Shown here piece after piece: positions 1 through 8,834 of a stretch of 64,000 nt of DNA (position 1 is its first letter; each line of letters begins with the position of its first letter). Where the stretch lies: positions 868,001 through 932,000 of the forward strand of contig BPUI01000001.1 in NCBI GenBank assembly GCA_019973575.1. Reading direction: 5' to 3'. Source of the stretch: Gemmatimonadetes bacterium T265 (lineage in GTDB: Bacteria > Gemmatimonadota > Gemmatimonadetes > Gemmatimonadales > Gemmatimonadaceae). The translations under genes were made by a program, and so were the position numbers. The notes under the pieces were generated by a model. The model ran no database searches and had not been told where the DNA came from. It saw only the letters and a program-made list of their open reading frames with translations.

Positions 1-1824
1 ACCCGCCCCGACGAGGCCCGCACGGTGCGCCGGCTCCTCGCCGCGCTCGACGCCATGCGCGCGGGCGGCCTCATCGACTCGGCCCGGTTCGACGAAGAGG
101 AGACCATCCCCGAGGAGACGATCCGCGCCTTCGCCGAGGCCGGCCTCCTCGGCATCACCGTGCCACGCGAGTACGGCGGCGCCGGCCTGTCCAACACCGG
201 CTACGCGCGCGTCTTCGGCGCCGTCGCAGCCGCGGACCCGTCGCTCGGCGTGCTGCTCGGCGTACACGCGGGGCTCGGCTGCAAGCCGCTCGTCCTCTTT
301 GGGACCGAGGAGCAGAAGGCGCGCTACCTCCCGATGCTCGCCCGCGGCGAGACCCTCGCCGCCTACGCCCTCACCGAGCCCGAGACCGGCTCCGACGCGC
401 AGCACATCGTCACCCGCGCCGAGCGCGACCCCGACGGCGGCGCGTGGCGCATCACCGGCCGCAAGCACTGGATCGGCCTCGCCCACCGCGCAGGCGTAAT
501 CACCGTCTTCGCGCAGACGCCGGTCGCGGGCAAGGACGGCCGGCCCACGCAGAAGCCGACCGCGTTCATCGTCCGCCCCGACATGCCCGGCTTCCGCGTC
601 GTCGGCACCGCGCGCAAGATGGGCATCCGCGGCTCCACGCAGGCCGAGCTCGCCTTCGACGGCCTGCGCGTCCCCGACGACCACGTGTTAGGCACCGTCG
701 GCCGCGGCTTCTCCGTCGCCGTGCACGTGCTCAACGGCGGCCGCCTCGCCCTCGCCGCCGGCTGCGGGCAGAGCACGAAGGAAGTCGTCGGCGAGATGGC
801 GCGCTACGCCGAGCAGCGCGTCCAGTTCGGCGCCCCGCTCGCCGCCTTCGAAATCACGCAGCGCAAGCTGTCATCCAACGCCGCCGACGCCTACGCCTGC
901 GACGCCGTCGTCGGCCACCTCTCGGCCGCCCTCGACGACCCCGCCGTCGACGCCTCGCTCGAGGCCGCTGCGGCCAAGGTGTTCGCCTCCGAGCTCGTCT
1001 GGCGCGCGACCGACGACCTCGTCCAGATCGCCGGCGGACGCGGCTACGTGAAGCCGTGGCCCTACGAGCGCATGCTCCGCGACGCGCGCATCAACCGCAT
1101 CTTCGAGGGCGCCAACGACGTGCTCCGGCTCTTCGTCGCGCTCAACGGCGTGCAGGAGCCCGCCGACCGACTCGAAGCGGTCGGCCGCGCGCTCAAGAAC
1201 CCGATCCACGACTTCAACGTCGTCGCCGGCTACGCGACCGAGCGCGTCACCGCCCGCGTCCGCTCGGCCGCCGCCCCGTTAGGCGCCGCCCCGCTCGCCG
1301 ACGGCGTCGGCGTGCGCCTGCACGGGCGCCTGCTGCCGCACAAGCGCTTCCTCGAGAAGCACGTCGCCGAGCTCAAGGCGGCCGCGGAGGCGGCCGTCCT
1401 GCAGCACCGCAGGAAGCTCGTCGAGCGCCAGTTCGTCGTCGAGCGCCTCGCGAACATGGCGATCGAGCTCTACGCCCGCGCGGCCACGATCGCCCGCACG
1501 CAGAAGCTGATCGACGAGCGCGGCGGCGGGGCGCAGGGCGCGGCGGCATGCGCGCACGAACTCGCCCTCTGCGACCTGTTCTGCGTCGAGAGCGGCCAGC
1601 GCTTCCGCGCCCAACGGCTGCTGCTCGCCGGCCGCGCCGAGCGCGTCGACGACACGCGGCGCGCGGTCGCGGCCGCCCTCCGCGAGTCGGCGGCCTACGT
1701 CGTGCCCGACGCCGTGCTCGACGCGGCCCGCGCCCCCGCCGAGCCGGCCGACGCGGCGGAGCGCCTGAGTGCCGACGCGGCCGACACCGCGGGCGCCTCG
1801 CCGGCCGAGGTCGGGCGGAACTGA
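1..1824 (+). CDS. Acyl-CoA dehydrogenase, long form (5' end outside window)
   Basis: FAD-dependent alpha,beta-dehydrogenation of acyl-CoA in fatty-acid beta-oxidation. The reading frame is open to base 1, so the true start lies upstream; a GTG at 25 is only the first internal candidate. Visible family motifs are YALTEPETGSDA (substrate/FAD loop), GRKHWI, and RIFEGANDV near residue 370, whose Glu is the usual catalytic base. About 200 residues follow the core, as in very-long-chain (ACADVL/FadE-like) enzymes rather than the 380-aa short forms. The last part is Ala-rich. Family membership is secure; chain-length specificity is inferred only from the C-terminal extension. Confidence 0.9.
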   Translation, partial: TRPDEARTVRRLLAALDAMRAGGLIDSARFDEEETIPEETIRAFAEAGLLGITVPREYGGAGLSNTGYARVFGAVAAADPSLGVLLGVHAGLGCKPLVLFGTEEQKARYLPMLARGETLAAYALTEPETGSDAQHIVTRAERDPDGGAWRITGRKHWIGLAHRAGVITVFAQTPVAGKDGRPTQKPTAFIVRPDMPGFRVVGTARKMGIRGSTQAELAFDGLRVPDDHVLGTVGRGFSVAVHVLNGGRLALAAGCGQSTKEVVGEMARYAEQRVQFGAPLAAFEITQRKLSSNAADAYACDAVVGHLSAALDDPAVDASLEAAAAKVFASELVWRATDDLVQIAGGRGYVKPWPYERMLRDARINRIFEGANDVLRLFVALNGVQEPADRLEAVGRALKNPIHDFNVVAGYATERVTARVRSAAAPLGAAPLADGVGVRLHGRLLPHKRFLEKHVAELKAAAEAAVLQHRRKLVERQFVVERLANMAIELYARAATIARTQKLIDERGGGAQGAAACAHELALCDLFCVESGQRFRAQRLLLAGRAERVDDTRRAVAAALRESAAYVVPDAVLDAARAPAEPADAAERLSADAADTAGASPAEVGRN

Positions 1825-2307
1825 CGTGCCCGGGCCCGCCTAACGTTTACCGAACCGCGTGGGCCCCAACGCCCCCGCGGTTCGTCGTTGTGGGCCCGCG
1901 CGGTGGGCCCACGCGTCACGATCGCCGCGCATCCGCGACGCTCGTGTGACGCATGTCACGAGGCAAACACGCCCGCGCAGCGAACATTGCGTTGTCACTC
2001 CGCGACCGCGGCATGCGCGTGCCCACGCTCCTGGCCCGCCGCAACGCCGTCGTACCTGACCGCGCCGTCGCCCGTGCGACGACGGTCCCTCTCCCGTCGG
2101 CCCCACGCAGTCGTGCGCTGCGCGCCCGGCCCATGCCCTCGCGAGACGTCCCCGCAGCGTACCCCGCTGCGGTGGAGTTCTTCTCCCAGGCGCCGACACT
2201 CCCGACGACGGACGGCTGACCGGCTCCGCCAGGCCCTGTAATCCTGCGCGTCGGACGGCCGCGATTTTTCCGGCACGACCCCTCCCTCGCGCACGCGGGT
2301 CTCCCCG
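1825..2307. other. Intergenic region with three inverted repeats
   Basis: No convincing gene in this 483-base stretch; open frames here have no recognisable domain. It holds a GTTAGGC-family heptamer (1838-1844), a terminator-like hairpin (1851-1884), a second hairpin with 8-bp arms GTGGGCCC/GGGCCCAC (1890-1912), and a spaced palindrome CTCGTG-N10-CACGAG (1941-1962) that could be an operator. A weak -10-like TGTAAT lies at 2237-2242, ahead of the matrixin-like gene, without a good -35. Confidence 0.5.
1851..1884 (+). terminator. Candidate terminator after acyl-CoA dehydrogenase
   Basis: Nine-base perfect arms CGAACCGCG and CGCGGTTCG enclose a 16-base loop, 27 bases after the stop codon. Only a short T-poor tail follows, so a factor-independent role is uncertain. 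Confidence 0.45.
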
Positions 2308-3117
2308 ATGCAGCAGCGCCCGGTCCGCACATCCCAGCGCCCCACCTCGCACGTCGCGCGTGTCGTCTTCGCGGTCGGCGCGGCGCTCGCGGCGATCGCG
2401 CTCGCGGGCCGCCCAACGCCGACCGGCTCCGTCGTCACAACCTCGACGGGCAACGTGGCCGCGACGCTGGCTCCCGCACTCCCGCGGCGGTCGCCGCCCG
2501 TCGTCGTTCCCGCACCCACCGATTCGACGAGTGCGTCGACCACCGTGCCCGTCCCGACGACGCCCCGCGAGCGCCTCGCGCTCGGCGCGGCCGGCACGTA
2601 CATCGGCGAGATCCTCCGCGTGCGCGACTCCGCCGTCGTCCGCTGGCCGGACCGCGTCGAACGGCCACTCACCGTCTGGGTCGGCGCCGCCCCGGGCGTC
2701 GCCGACTGGCGCCCCGCCTACCTCGCGCGCGTCGTTGACGCGTTCGCCGAGTGGACGCGGGTCGGCGTCCCCGTACGCTTCCGCTTCGTCCACGACTCCA
2801 GCGCCGCGGAGGTGCACGTGGGCTGGACGGACCGCTTCCGCGAGCCCATCTCGGGGCGCACCGTCTGGTCGCGGGACGAGAACTGGTGGATGACCGACGC
2901 GAACATCACGATCGCGCTTCACCACAACGACGGCAACCCGCTCGACGAAGAGCAGGTGCGCGCGATCGCCCTGCACGAGGTCGGACACCTCCTCGGCCTC
3001 GACCACACGAACGACCCGACGAGTGTGATGGCCGCTCGCGTCCGCGTGCGCGGGCTGTCCGCCGCGGACCAGGCCACCGCACGCCTGATCTACGCCGTGC
3101 CGGCCGGGCATCTGTAA
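2308..3117 (+). CDS. Matrixin-like zinc metalloprotease, exported
   Basis: Predicted secreted or membrane-anchored metallopeptidase of 269 aa. A hydrophobic segment at about residues 16-32 acts as signal/anchor. A Pro/Thr/Ser-rich linker follows. The catalytic zinc motif HEVGHLLGLDH is at residues 223-233 (three His ligands plus the general-base Glu), and a Met follows in SVMA (Met-turn of M10/M12 metzincins). The fold region starts near residue 110. It stands alone on the strand with a long upstream region. Substrate unknown. Confidence 0.8.
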   Translation: MQQRPVRTSQRPTSHVARVVFAVGAALAAIALAGRPTPTGSVVTTSTGNVAATLAPALPRRSPPVVVPAPTDSTSASTTVPVPTTPRERLALGAAGTYIGEILRVRDSAVVRWPDRVERPLTVWVGAAPGVADWRPAYLARVVDAFAEWTRVGVPVRFRFVHDSSAAEVHVGWTDRFREPISGRTVWSRDENWWMTDANITIALHHNDGNPLDEEQVRAIALHEVGHLLGLDHTNDPTSVMAARVRVRGLSAADQATARLIYAVPAGHL

Positions 3118-3138
3118 GCGGATCGAAGATCGAAGATG

Positions 3139-3203
3139 TGGACCCCCGCTTTCGCGGAGGTGACGGCCTTTCAGGTTGTCACCCCCGCGAAAGCGGGGGT
3201 CCA
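3139..3203. repeat. REP-like inverted repeat
   Basis: Two 26-base arms (3139-3164 and 3178-3203) are near-perfect reverse complements around a 13-base loop; the core is CCCCCGCTTTCGCGG. This matches the widely dispersed repetitive extragenic palindrome with core CCCCGCGAAAGCGGGG seen in many GC-rich bacteria. It sits between the matrixin-like and TrxR-like genes and may also stop transcription. Just upstream is a short GATCGAA tandem (3121-3136). Confidence 0.75.
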
Positions 3204-3250
3204 GTCGTTCGCGCCCCGTATGGCACACCCCCTGCCCCGCGGAGCGTCAT

Positions 3251-4333
3251 ATGACCGAACCCTACGACGTTGTGATCGTCGGCGGCGGCCCGGCCGGGCT
3301 CTCCGCGGCGATCTGGCTCGGACGCTACCTGCACCGAGTCGCCCTCATCGACTCCGGCGACCCGAGAAACTGGGAGACCCGGGGCGTCAACGGCTACCTC
3401 GGCCTGCCCAACATCACGCCGGCCGAGCTGCGCAAGGCCGGCCGCGACGAGGCCCGCCGCTTCGGCGTCGAGCTGGTTAACGGGTTCGTCGTCCAGGCGC
3501 GCTGCGAGGACCGCGACCGGTTCCTCATCGAGTACGACCCGATCGCCGAGACAAAGGCCGACCGCGACGGCCACGGGCCGAGTCACGAACGCGCGCCCGA
3601 CGACAACGCGCTGCACGCCGACACCACGCCCGTCTACGCGCGGCGGCTCCTGCTCGCGATCGGCATGCGCGACGTGTGGCCGCGGGTCGCCGGCCTCGAA
3701 CAGATCTACGGCGACAAGGCCCACGTCTGCCCCGACTGCGACGGCTACGACGCGCGCGGCAAGAAGACCGTCGTCCTCGGCTGGGGCCGCAAGGCCGTCG
3801 GGATGGCGCTCAACCTCACGACGTGGACCGAGGACATCACCGTCTGCACCGCGGGCCACGACGCCGAGATGGACGAGGAGCTCGCGGACAAGCTCGACGT
3901 CAACGGCATCCCCGTCATCACCACGCCGATCCGCGAGCTGAACTTCCGCGACCGGGCGCTCCGCTCGCTCCACTTCGTCGACGGCAGCACGCTCGGCGTC
4001 GAAAAGGTCTTCTACGCGATCGGCCAGTACCCGGCCGACGACCTCGCCGCGCAGCTCGGCTGCGAGCGTGACGAGAACGGACACGCGGTCGTCGACGACG
4101 CGTTCCACACGTCGGTGTACAACGTGTTCGCGGCGGGCGACCTCGTCCCCGGCCCGCAGCTCGGCATCGCCGCGGCGGCCGACGGCGCGATCGCCGCACT
4201 CGCGATCCACAAGTCGCTCGTGCCCGAGCAGCGGAAGCTGCGCAAGCGCCCGCCGCCCGAGAACGCCGACGACAGCGCCGGGTACCACCCGGCGTCGCAC
4301 GCGACCTCGGCCACGACGACCTGGGGAAGCTGA
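3251..4333 (+). CDS. Thioredoxin-reductase-like FAD/NAD(P) oxidoreductase
   Basis: Flavoprotein disulphide oxidoreductase of about 360 aa. N-terminal FAD site GGGPAG at residues 11-16. Redox-active CPDC at residues 160-163 within VCPDCDGYDARG corresponds to CATCDG of thioredoxin reductase. An NAD(P)-binding domain follows, in which the usual GGG is LGWGRKAVG. C-terminal AAGDLVPGPQ closes the FAD site. ATG 3251 is chosen because GGAG lies just upstream; the longer frame runs back through the REP. It is longer than classical TrxB (about 320 aa), so the partner may be thioredoxin or another thiol protein. Confidence 0.8.
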   Translation: MTEPYDVVIVGGGPAGLSAAIWLGRYLHRVALIDSGDPRNWETRGVNGYLGLPNITPAELRKAGRDEARRFGVELVNGFVVQARCEDRDRFLIEYDPIAETKADRDGHGPSHERAPDDNALHADTTPVYARRLLLAIGMRDVWPRVAGLEQIYGDKAHVCPDCDGYDARGKKTVVLGWGRKAVGMALNLTTWTEDITVCTAGHDAEMDEELADKLDVNGIPVITTPIRELNFRDRALRSLHFVDGSTLGVEKVFYAIGQYPADDLAAQLGCERDENGHAVVDDAFHTSVYNVFAAGDLVPGPQLGIAAAADGAIAALAIHKSLVPEQRKLRKRPPPENADDSAGYHPASHATSATTTWGS

Positions 4334-4353
4334 GCGACGACGGGCCGGCCCGC

Positions 4354-4382
4354 TTGACGGGCACGCGGGTTGGGCGCAAGAT
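4354..4382 (+). promoter_or_regulatory. Candidate promoter for serine hydrolase
   Basis: TTGACG (4354-4359), a 17-base spacer and CAAGAT (4377-4382) precede the GTG start at 4493. The -35 is good and the -10 weak. Confidence 0.3.
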
Positions 4383-4492
4383 CTACTTGGCAGTACCCGC
4401 TGGCGTACCCGTCGTACTTGCTGTCCTGACCGGGCGGCCGCACACCGCGGCCCCCGGTTGCCGTTTTGGCGTCTGCCGTTCAGGAGTTCCTG

Positions 4493-6010
4493 GTGTCGTT
4501 CCGGCCTCTCGTCACCGGCGCCGCGCTCGCGGTGCTCGGCACGTCCGGCACGTTCGTCGGCAAGGCCGTCGACGCGCTTCGCGCGGTCGCGCCCACGGCG
4601 GCCGCGCTCACCTCCCCGCTCTCCGAGGGACTCCCGCTCCGTAACCCGACGACGGTCGGCATGTCGGCCGAACGGCTGGCGGCGGTCGACCGCGTGGTGC
4701 TGAGCGGGATCGCGGCGGGGGGCTACCCCGGCGCGGCGGTCGTCGTCGGGCGCGGCGGGTACGCGGTCGTCAAGCGCGGCTACGGCCACCTCGGATGGAC
4801 GGCCGACAGCCCGAACGCCGACGAGCACTCGATCTACGACCTCGCCTCGCTCACCAAGGTCGTCGGCACCACGGCCGCGATCATGGTGCTCTACGACGAG
4901 GGGAAGATCGACCTCGACGCCCCGGTCCGGCACTACCTCCCCGCGTTCTCCGGCGGCCTCAAGGACCTCGTCACCGTCCGGCACCTGCTGCTGCACCGCT
5001 CCGGGCTGCCCGCGGGGCGCGACCTCTGGCGCCTCACGTCGTCGCCGGCCGAGGCGCGCCGCATCGTGCTCGAGACGCCGATCTACTGCCACCCGGGCGA
5101 CTGCTACGAGTACTCGGACCTCGGCGCCGACGTCCTCGGCTTCATCGCCGAGACGGTGAGCGGGGAGCGGCTGGACGCGTTCCTCGCCCGGCGGGTCTAC
5201 GGACCGTTAGGCATGAACGACACGGACTTCCGCCCCCCCGCCCCGCTGCGCAACCGGATCGCGCCCACCGAGGTGTCGCCCCCGCGTGGCTACCCGCTCC
5301 GCGGCGAGGTGCACGACGAGAACGCGTACGCGCTGGGCGGCGTCGCGGGGCACGCGGGCCTGTTCAGCTCCGCGGCCGACCTCTCGATCTTCGCGCAGAC
5401 CCTGCTCAACGGCGGGCAGTACGCCGGCGTCCGGGTGTTCGCCGACAGTACGGTCCGCCTCTTCACGCGACGCGCCACGGGCTCGCGCGCGCTCGGCTGG
5501 GACACGTGCACCAACGGCAGCACGAGCGGCTCGTGCGGCTCGCTCATGGGCGAGAACGCGTTCGGCCACACGGGCTTTACCGGCACGTCGATCTGGATCG
5601 ACCCGGACCGCAACATGTTCGTCGTGCTACTCACGAACCGGGTACACGAGGCGCGCGCCGCCCGGCCGGCGAAGGTGATCGCGGACGTACGCGCGGACCT
5701 CGCGGACGCGGCGGAGTTGGCGGTGCTCGACGACCCGCGCGGGGTGCACGAAATGCCGGCGAGCTTCCGCGCCGACGACGAAGCGGGATGGAACCGCGCC
5801 CCCGCGCGCGCGCGTCACGCGTCCCGGCGCGCGAGCCGCTCGCACAAGCACGCCGGCAAGGGGGCACACGAGTCGCGCGGCCGGAGCCACCACGGTGCGA
5901 GCCACGCATCGCCCGGCGGGTCGAGCGCGAAGGCCAAGCACTCCGCGGCGAAGTCGGGCGGCAAGAGCGCCGGCACGAAGCACGGGCACTCGTCGAAGCG
6001 CCGCGGGTAA
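4493..6010 (+). CDS. Class C beta-lactamase-fold serine hydrolase with Lys/His/Ser tail
   Basis: Penicillin-binding/esterase family enzyme of 505 aa. The nucleophile motif SLTK is at residues 119-122, with YSDLG as the Y-x-N/S-type motif and HTGFTG replacing KTG. An N-terminal hydrophobic segment suggests export. GTG 4493 is preferred over TTG 4466 because AGGAG lies 6 bases before it. After the catalytic domain a tail of about 60 residues is almost entirely Lys, His, Ser, Gly and Ala, a histone-like basic extension unusual for the family. It may bind anionic polymers; that is inference. The substrate could be a peptide, an ester or a beta-lactam. Confidence 0.8.
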   Translation: MSFRPLVTGAALAVLGTSGTFVGKAVDALRAVAPTAAALTSPLSEGLPLRNPTTVGMSAERLAAVDRVVLSGIAAGGYPGAAVVVGRGGYAVVKRGYGHLGWTADSPNADEHSIYDLASLTKVVGTTAAIMVLYDEGKIDLDAPVRHYLPAFSGGLKDLVTVRHLLLHRSGLPAGRDLWRLTSSPAEARRIVLETPIYCHPGDCYEYSDLGADVLGFIAETVSGERLDAFLARRVYGPLGMNDTDFRPPAPLRNRIAPTEVSPPRGYPLRGEVHDENAYALGGVAGHAGLFSSAADLSIFAQTLLNGGQYAGVRVFADSTVRLFTRRATGSRALGWDTCTNGSTSGSCGSLMGENAFGHTGFTGTSIWIDPDRNMFVVLLTNRVHEARAARPAKVIADVRADLADAAELAVLDDPRGVHEMPASFRADDEAGWNRAPARARHASRRASRSHKHAGKGAHESRGRSHHGASHASPGGSSAKAKHSAAKSGGKSAGTKHGHSSKRRG

Positions 6011-6017
6011 GCCACGC

Positions 6018-6386
6018 ATGTCGACCCCCGACCTTCCCACCGAGCACGACCCGGCCGCCGCACCGCCATCCGACCTCGACGCCGCGCCCGCGGTCACGCG
6101 CGACCAGGCAAAGCTCGCCCTCCGCCGCGTAAAGGATCCCGAGCTCAACCTGAACATCGTCGACCTCGGGCTGGTCTACGAGATCGACGTCGCCGGCGAT
6201 TTGGTCCGCGTCGACATGAGCCTCACGTCGCCCGGGTGCCCGTCCGGGCCGGACATCATGAAAGAGGCGGAAGACCAGCTGCGGGCGCTGCCGGGCGTGG
6301 GCGACGTGGAGATGAATCTCGTCTGGTCGCCGCCGTGGACGCCGGAGCGGATCGAGCCGAGGGTGAGGGCGTACCTCGGCTTTTAG
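6018..6386 (+). CDS. MIP18/DUF59 family Fe-S assembly factor, SufT-like
   Basis: A 122-aa protein whose C-terminal 95 residues match the MIP18/SufT family, which helps Fe-S cluster maturation. Markers are KDPELNLNIVDLGLVYEI near the start of the domain and the SPGCPSGPDIM loop with the conserved Cys. It starts 8 bases after the preceding stop. A complete suf operon lies about 12 kb away, but this sufT-like copy is not in it. Other DUF59 proteins (PaaD) act in phenylacetate metabolism; no paa genes are seen here. Confidence 0.8.
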   Translation: MSTPDLPTEHDPAAAPPSDLDAAPAVTRDQAKLALRRVKDPELNLNIVDLGLVYEIDVAGDLVRVDMSLTSPGCPSGPDIMKEAEDQLRALPGVGDVEMNLVWSPPWTPERIEPRVRAYLGF

Positions 6387-6523
6387 CGACGCTGGCCGGA
6401 TCGGGGCGGGGCCACGGGACGGGAACCGCGGCTGACTGAACGACAGGGTCAGGGCCGGTCCCCACCCGTGCCCGACCGGCCGCCTCACCCGCCTCGAACC
6501 ACCCGTCGCCCTACCTGCCCCGC

Positions 6524-7186
6524 CTAACGCCCGGCCTGAACCAACGTCTTCCCCCCTCTCACCCTGATCTCCCTCACCAACTCCAACCCCGTCCTCGCCA
6601 AAAACGCCAAGCCGACCCACATCGCCAGATCCGCGACGTTCACGACGATCGCCCGCTCTCCCACCCGGAGCACGAGAAAATCCACGACGCCTTTCGGCGA
6701 CGTCGCCAGGCTCGCGAGGTTCCCGAGTCCCCCCCCGACCACGAGCGCGAGCCACGCCGTCGACCGCCGGTCGATCCGCGCGAGCGTCGGCACGAGCATC
6801 ACCAGCAGCCCGACGACGACCCCCGTCGAGACCAGGTTGATCGCCCGCGTGTGTTCTCCGAGCGACATCCCCCCCGCCGTCCCCGTGTTGTAGGCGAGCA
6901 TCAGCGCGACCGGTCCGTGTCCGAACAGGTGCCCGAGCGGGAGCACCGCCGCCGCGAGCGCCTTCGCCAGAAGGTCTACGATCGCGACGAGGAGCGCCGC
7001 CGTGAAGAACCGCCGCGCGAGGACGGGTTCCGAGATCACCGGCGTCGCGCCGATCGCCGCGGAGCCGACCGCCCGCAACGCACGGCGGGGCAGCGGCGTC
7101 GGGCGCGCCGGCGGAGCGGCGACGGCCCGACGGGCGGCGGGGGTGCGGCGGCGAAACGCGGGATCGAAAGGGAGAACGCTGGCCAT
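6524..7186 (-). CDS. lspA: Signal peptidase II-like protein (divergent LspA)
   Basis: Inner-membrane aspartyl peptidase family that removes signal peptides from prolipoproteins. The first 55 residues are a basic Pro/Arg-rich extension, then four membrane segments. Conserved elements are D71xxxK75, N100 in YNTG, N156 in GLGN, D169 in VVDF and D186 in NVADLAM; the two Asp are the expected catalytic dyad. The usual GN-x-x-D-R reads GNLASL, so the conserved Asp and Arg are lost. ATG 7186 is chosen over 7234 because GGAG sits 6 bases upstream. The TAG stop lies inside a GTTAGGC heptamer. Confidence 0.75.
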   Translation of the reverse strand: MASVLPFDPAFRRRTPAARRAVAAPPARPTPLPRRALRAVGSAAIGATPVISEPVLARRFFTAALLVAIVDLLAKALAAAVLPLGHLFGHGPVALMLAYNTGTAGGMSLGEHTRAINLVSTGVVVGLLVMLVPTLARIDRRSTAWLALVVGGGLGNLASLATSPKGVVDFLVLRVGERAIVVNVADLAMWVGLAFLARTGLELVREIRVRGGKTLVQAGR

Positions 7187-7454
7187 CGTCAGCTCCGGGA
7201 GGCGCGGGGTGCAGGACACTTTCCCCCGGTGCACGCGTCGTACCCGGCGCCGCGCCGTCGCCGTTCGGTGAGCGCCTGGCGCGTTTCACCGTGGAATACC
7301 TTGCGTGGCAACAGGTTAGCCGTGCGGGAGTGGTTTCGAGGCGCGCGGGGTCGGCGCAACATCGTGGAACCGATGTGGCAGGCCCGCCACATGGCCGCCG
7401 CAGCAGAGCCGCTGCAGGCGACGGTCATCGGCCGGCGGCTCCGGCAGCAGCACT

Positions 7455-8735
7455 TCAATCATCGCGGTACGGCGAACGCTCGCCAGCCGTGACGCCGCGG
7501 TCCGCGGATCCGCGCTCGGCGGACTCAGGCTCGGCGGACCCGCGGTCCGCCGTCGACCGGAGCGCCTTGAGCAATCCGTCGCCCAGCTCGCCGATCTGCC
7601 ACCGACGCAGGTCCGGCACCTCGGCCAACTCGTCGAGCGTCGTCGGACGGCGGCGCGCGATCGTTTCCAGGCGTTCGCGGGAGCAGAGTACGCCCGGATC
7701 GAGCGACAGCCGCGCAGCCGCGGCGTCACGCACGGCCCGCAGACGGCCGACGCGCGCGTCGAAATCCGTGTCCCGGTCCCAGCGCGGCGCGCGCGGGAAG
7801 CGCGGCAACTCGGCTTCGGGCACCGCGAGCCCGCGCTGGACCGCGTCCAACATCTCGCCCGTCCGTCCGTCGAGTGACCCCCGGGGAACGCCCTTGATCG
7901 CGCCGAGCGCTTCGCGCGTGCGCGGCGCCTGGCGCGCGACCTCGAGCAGGACGTCGTTGGCCGCGACGCGGAACGTCGCGCGGTCGAGGTCGCGCGCGAC
8001 CCCGTCGCGCCAGCGGACGAGCTCGCGCAACAGCGCCAGTTCGCGGCGCGAGAGGTCGCGCGCGCCCTTGACGCGCAGGTACGCCTCGGCCGCGTCCTCC
8101 GGCGCCCACCGCACCTGTTCGAGGCGCGCGAACTCCTCCTCCGCCCACGCCAGCCGCCCGAGCCGCCCGAGGCGGCCGCGCAGCCGGTCGCGCAGGCCGA
8201 GCAGCCAGTAGGTGTCCTGGGCCGCGTAGTCGAGCATGTCCGGGGTGAGCGGGCGCATCGACCAGTCGGCACGCTGGTGCTTCTTGTCGAGCTTCACGCC
8301 GAACTCCTGCTCCAACAGCGCGGCGAGCCCGAACGCGCGCTCGCCCAGGAGCTGCGCCGCGATCCGTGTGTCGAACACGTTCGCCACCTGCCAGCCATAG
8401 TCCTGCCGCAGCAGACGCAGGTCGTAGTCGGCGTCGTGGAAGACCTTCTGCACCGCGCGGTCTTCGACGAGGGCACCGAGCGCGGGGAGCGGGCCCGCGC
8501 CGAGCGGGTCGATGACCGCGCTCACCTCGCGGTCGCCGGGCGTCGCGTCGTCGGCGAGGCGTGCGGTAAGCTGGATGAGGTAGACGCGATCGGCGAACCG
8601 GTGGAAGCTCGCCGCCTCGGTGTCGAGGGCGAGGTCGCGCGTACGCGGGGCGCCGGCGGGACCGTCGGTCAGCGCGGCGAGGAAGCGCGCCGTGGCGTCG
8701 GGCGCGTCGAGGTAGGCGAAGGTTGGTCGGGACAC
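7455..8735 (-). CDS. rnd: Ribonuclease D (3'-5' exoribonuclease, HRDC)
   Basis: DnaQ-fold exoribonuclease acting in 3' maturation of tRNA and other RNAs. ExoI is LALDTE (Asp38, Glu40), ExoII HDADYDLRLL and ExoIII YAAQDTYWL; HRDC-type helices follow to about residue 390. The last 30 residues repeat ADRGSA/ERGSAD, encoded by short direct repeats at about 7500-7555. GTG 8735 is the best start. An in-frame ATG at 8789 would lie at the centre of a perfect palindrome and add 18 unconserved residues. The much longer minus frame running to 10511 is a shadow of the permease gene. Confidence 0.85.
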   Translation of the reverse strand: MSRPTFAYLDAPDATARFLAALTDGPAGAPRTRDLALDTEAASFHRFADRVYLIQLTARLADDATPGDREVSAVIDPLGAGPLPALGALVEDRAVQKVFHDADYDLRLLRQDYGWQVANVFDTRIAAQLLGERAFGLAALLEQEFGVKLDKKHQRADWSMRPLTPDMLDYAAQDTYWLLGLRDRLRGRLGRLGRLAWAEEEFARLEQVRWAPEDAAEAYLRVKGARDLSRRELALLRELVRWRDGVARDLDRATFRVAANDVLLEVARQAPRTREALGAIKGVPRGSLDGRTGEMLDAVQRGLAVPEAELPRFPRAPRWDRDTDFDARVGRLRAVRDAAAARLSLDPGVLCSRERLETIARRRPTTLDELAEVPDLRRWQIGELGDGLLKALRSTADRGSAEPESAERGSADRGVTAGERSPYRDD

Positions 8736-8775
8736 GTCCGCAAGGCCGCACGACGCCGCCCCGAAGTCAATCCCC

Positions 8776-8801
8776 CGGCCGGTCCGCATGCGGACCGGCC
8801 G
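8776..8801. promoter_or_regulatory. Perfect 26-bp palindrome in divergent promoter region
   Basis: All 13 base pairs match around centre 8788/8789 (half-site core GGTCCGCA). It lies between the divergent rnd and AI-2E permease genes, a position suited to an operator controlling both, or to a cruciform/terminator structure. A shorter GCATGCGG follows directly. Confidence 0.55.
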
Positions 8802-8834
8802 CATGCGGCACCTCGCTTGCCACGTTCCTGCTAC

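Noticed and set aside
3179-5092. Long minus-strand open frame (637 codons) opposite the TrxR-like and serine hydrolase genes
   Set aside because: Composition artefact of high GC: Arg/Asp/Val-rich with no domain, antisense to two well-supported genes.
7500-7560. Short direct repeats (GCTCGGCGGAC type) that might be a CRISPR-like or intergenic repeat
   Set aside because: They lie inside the RNase D gene and encode the repeated ADRGSA tail.
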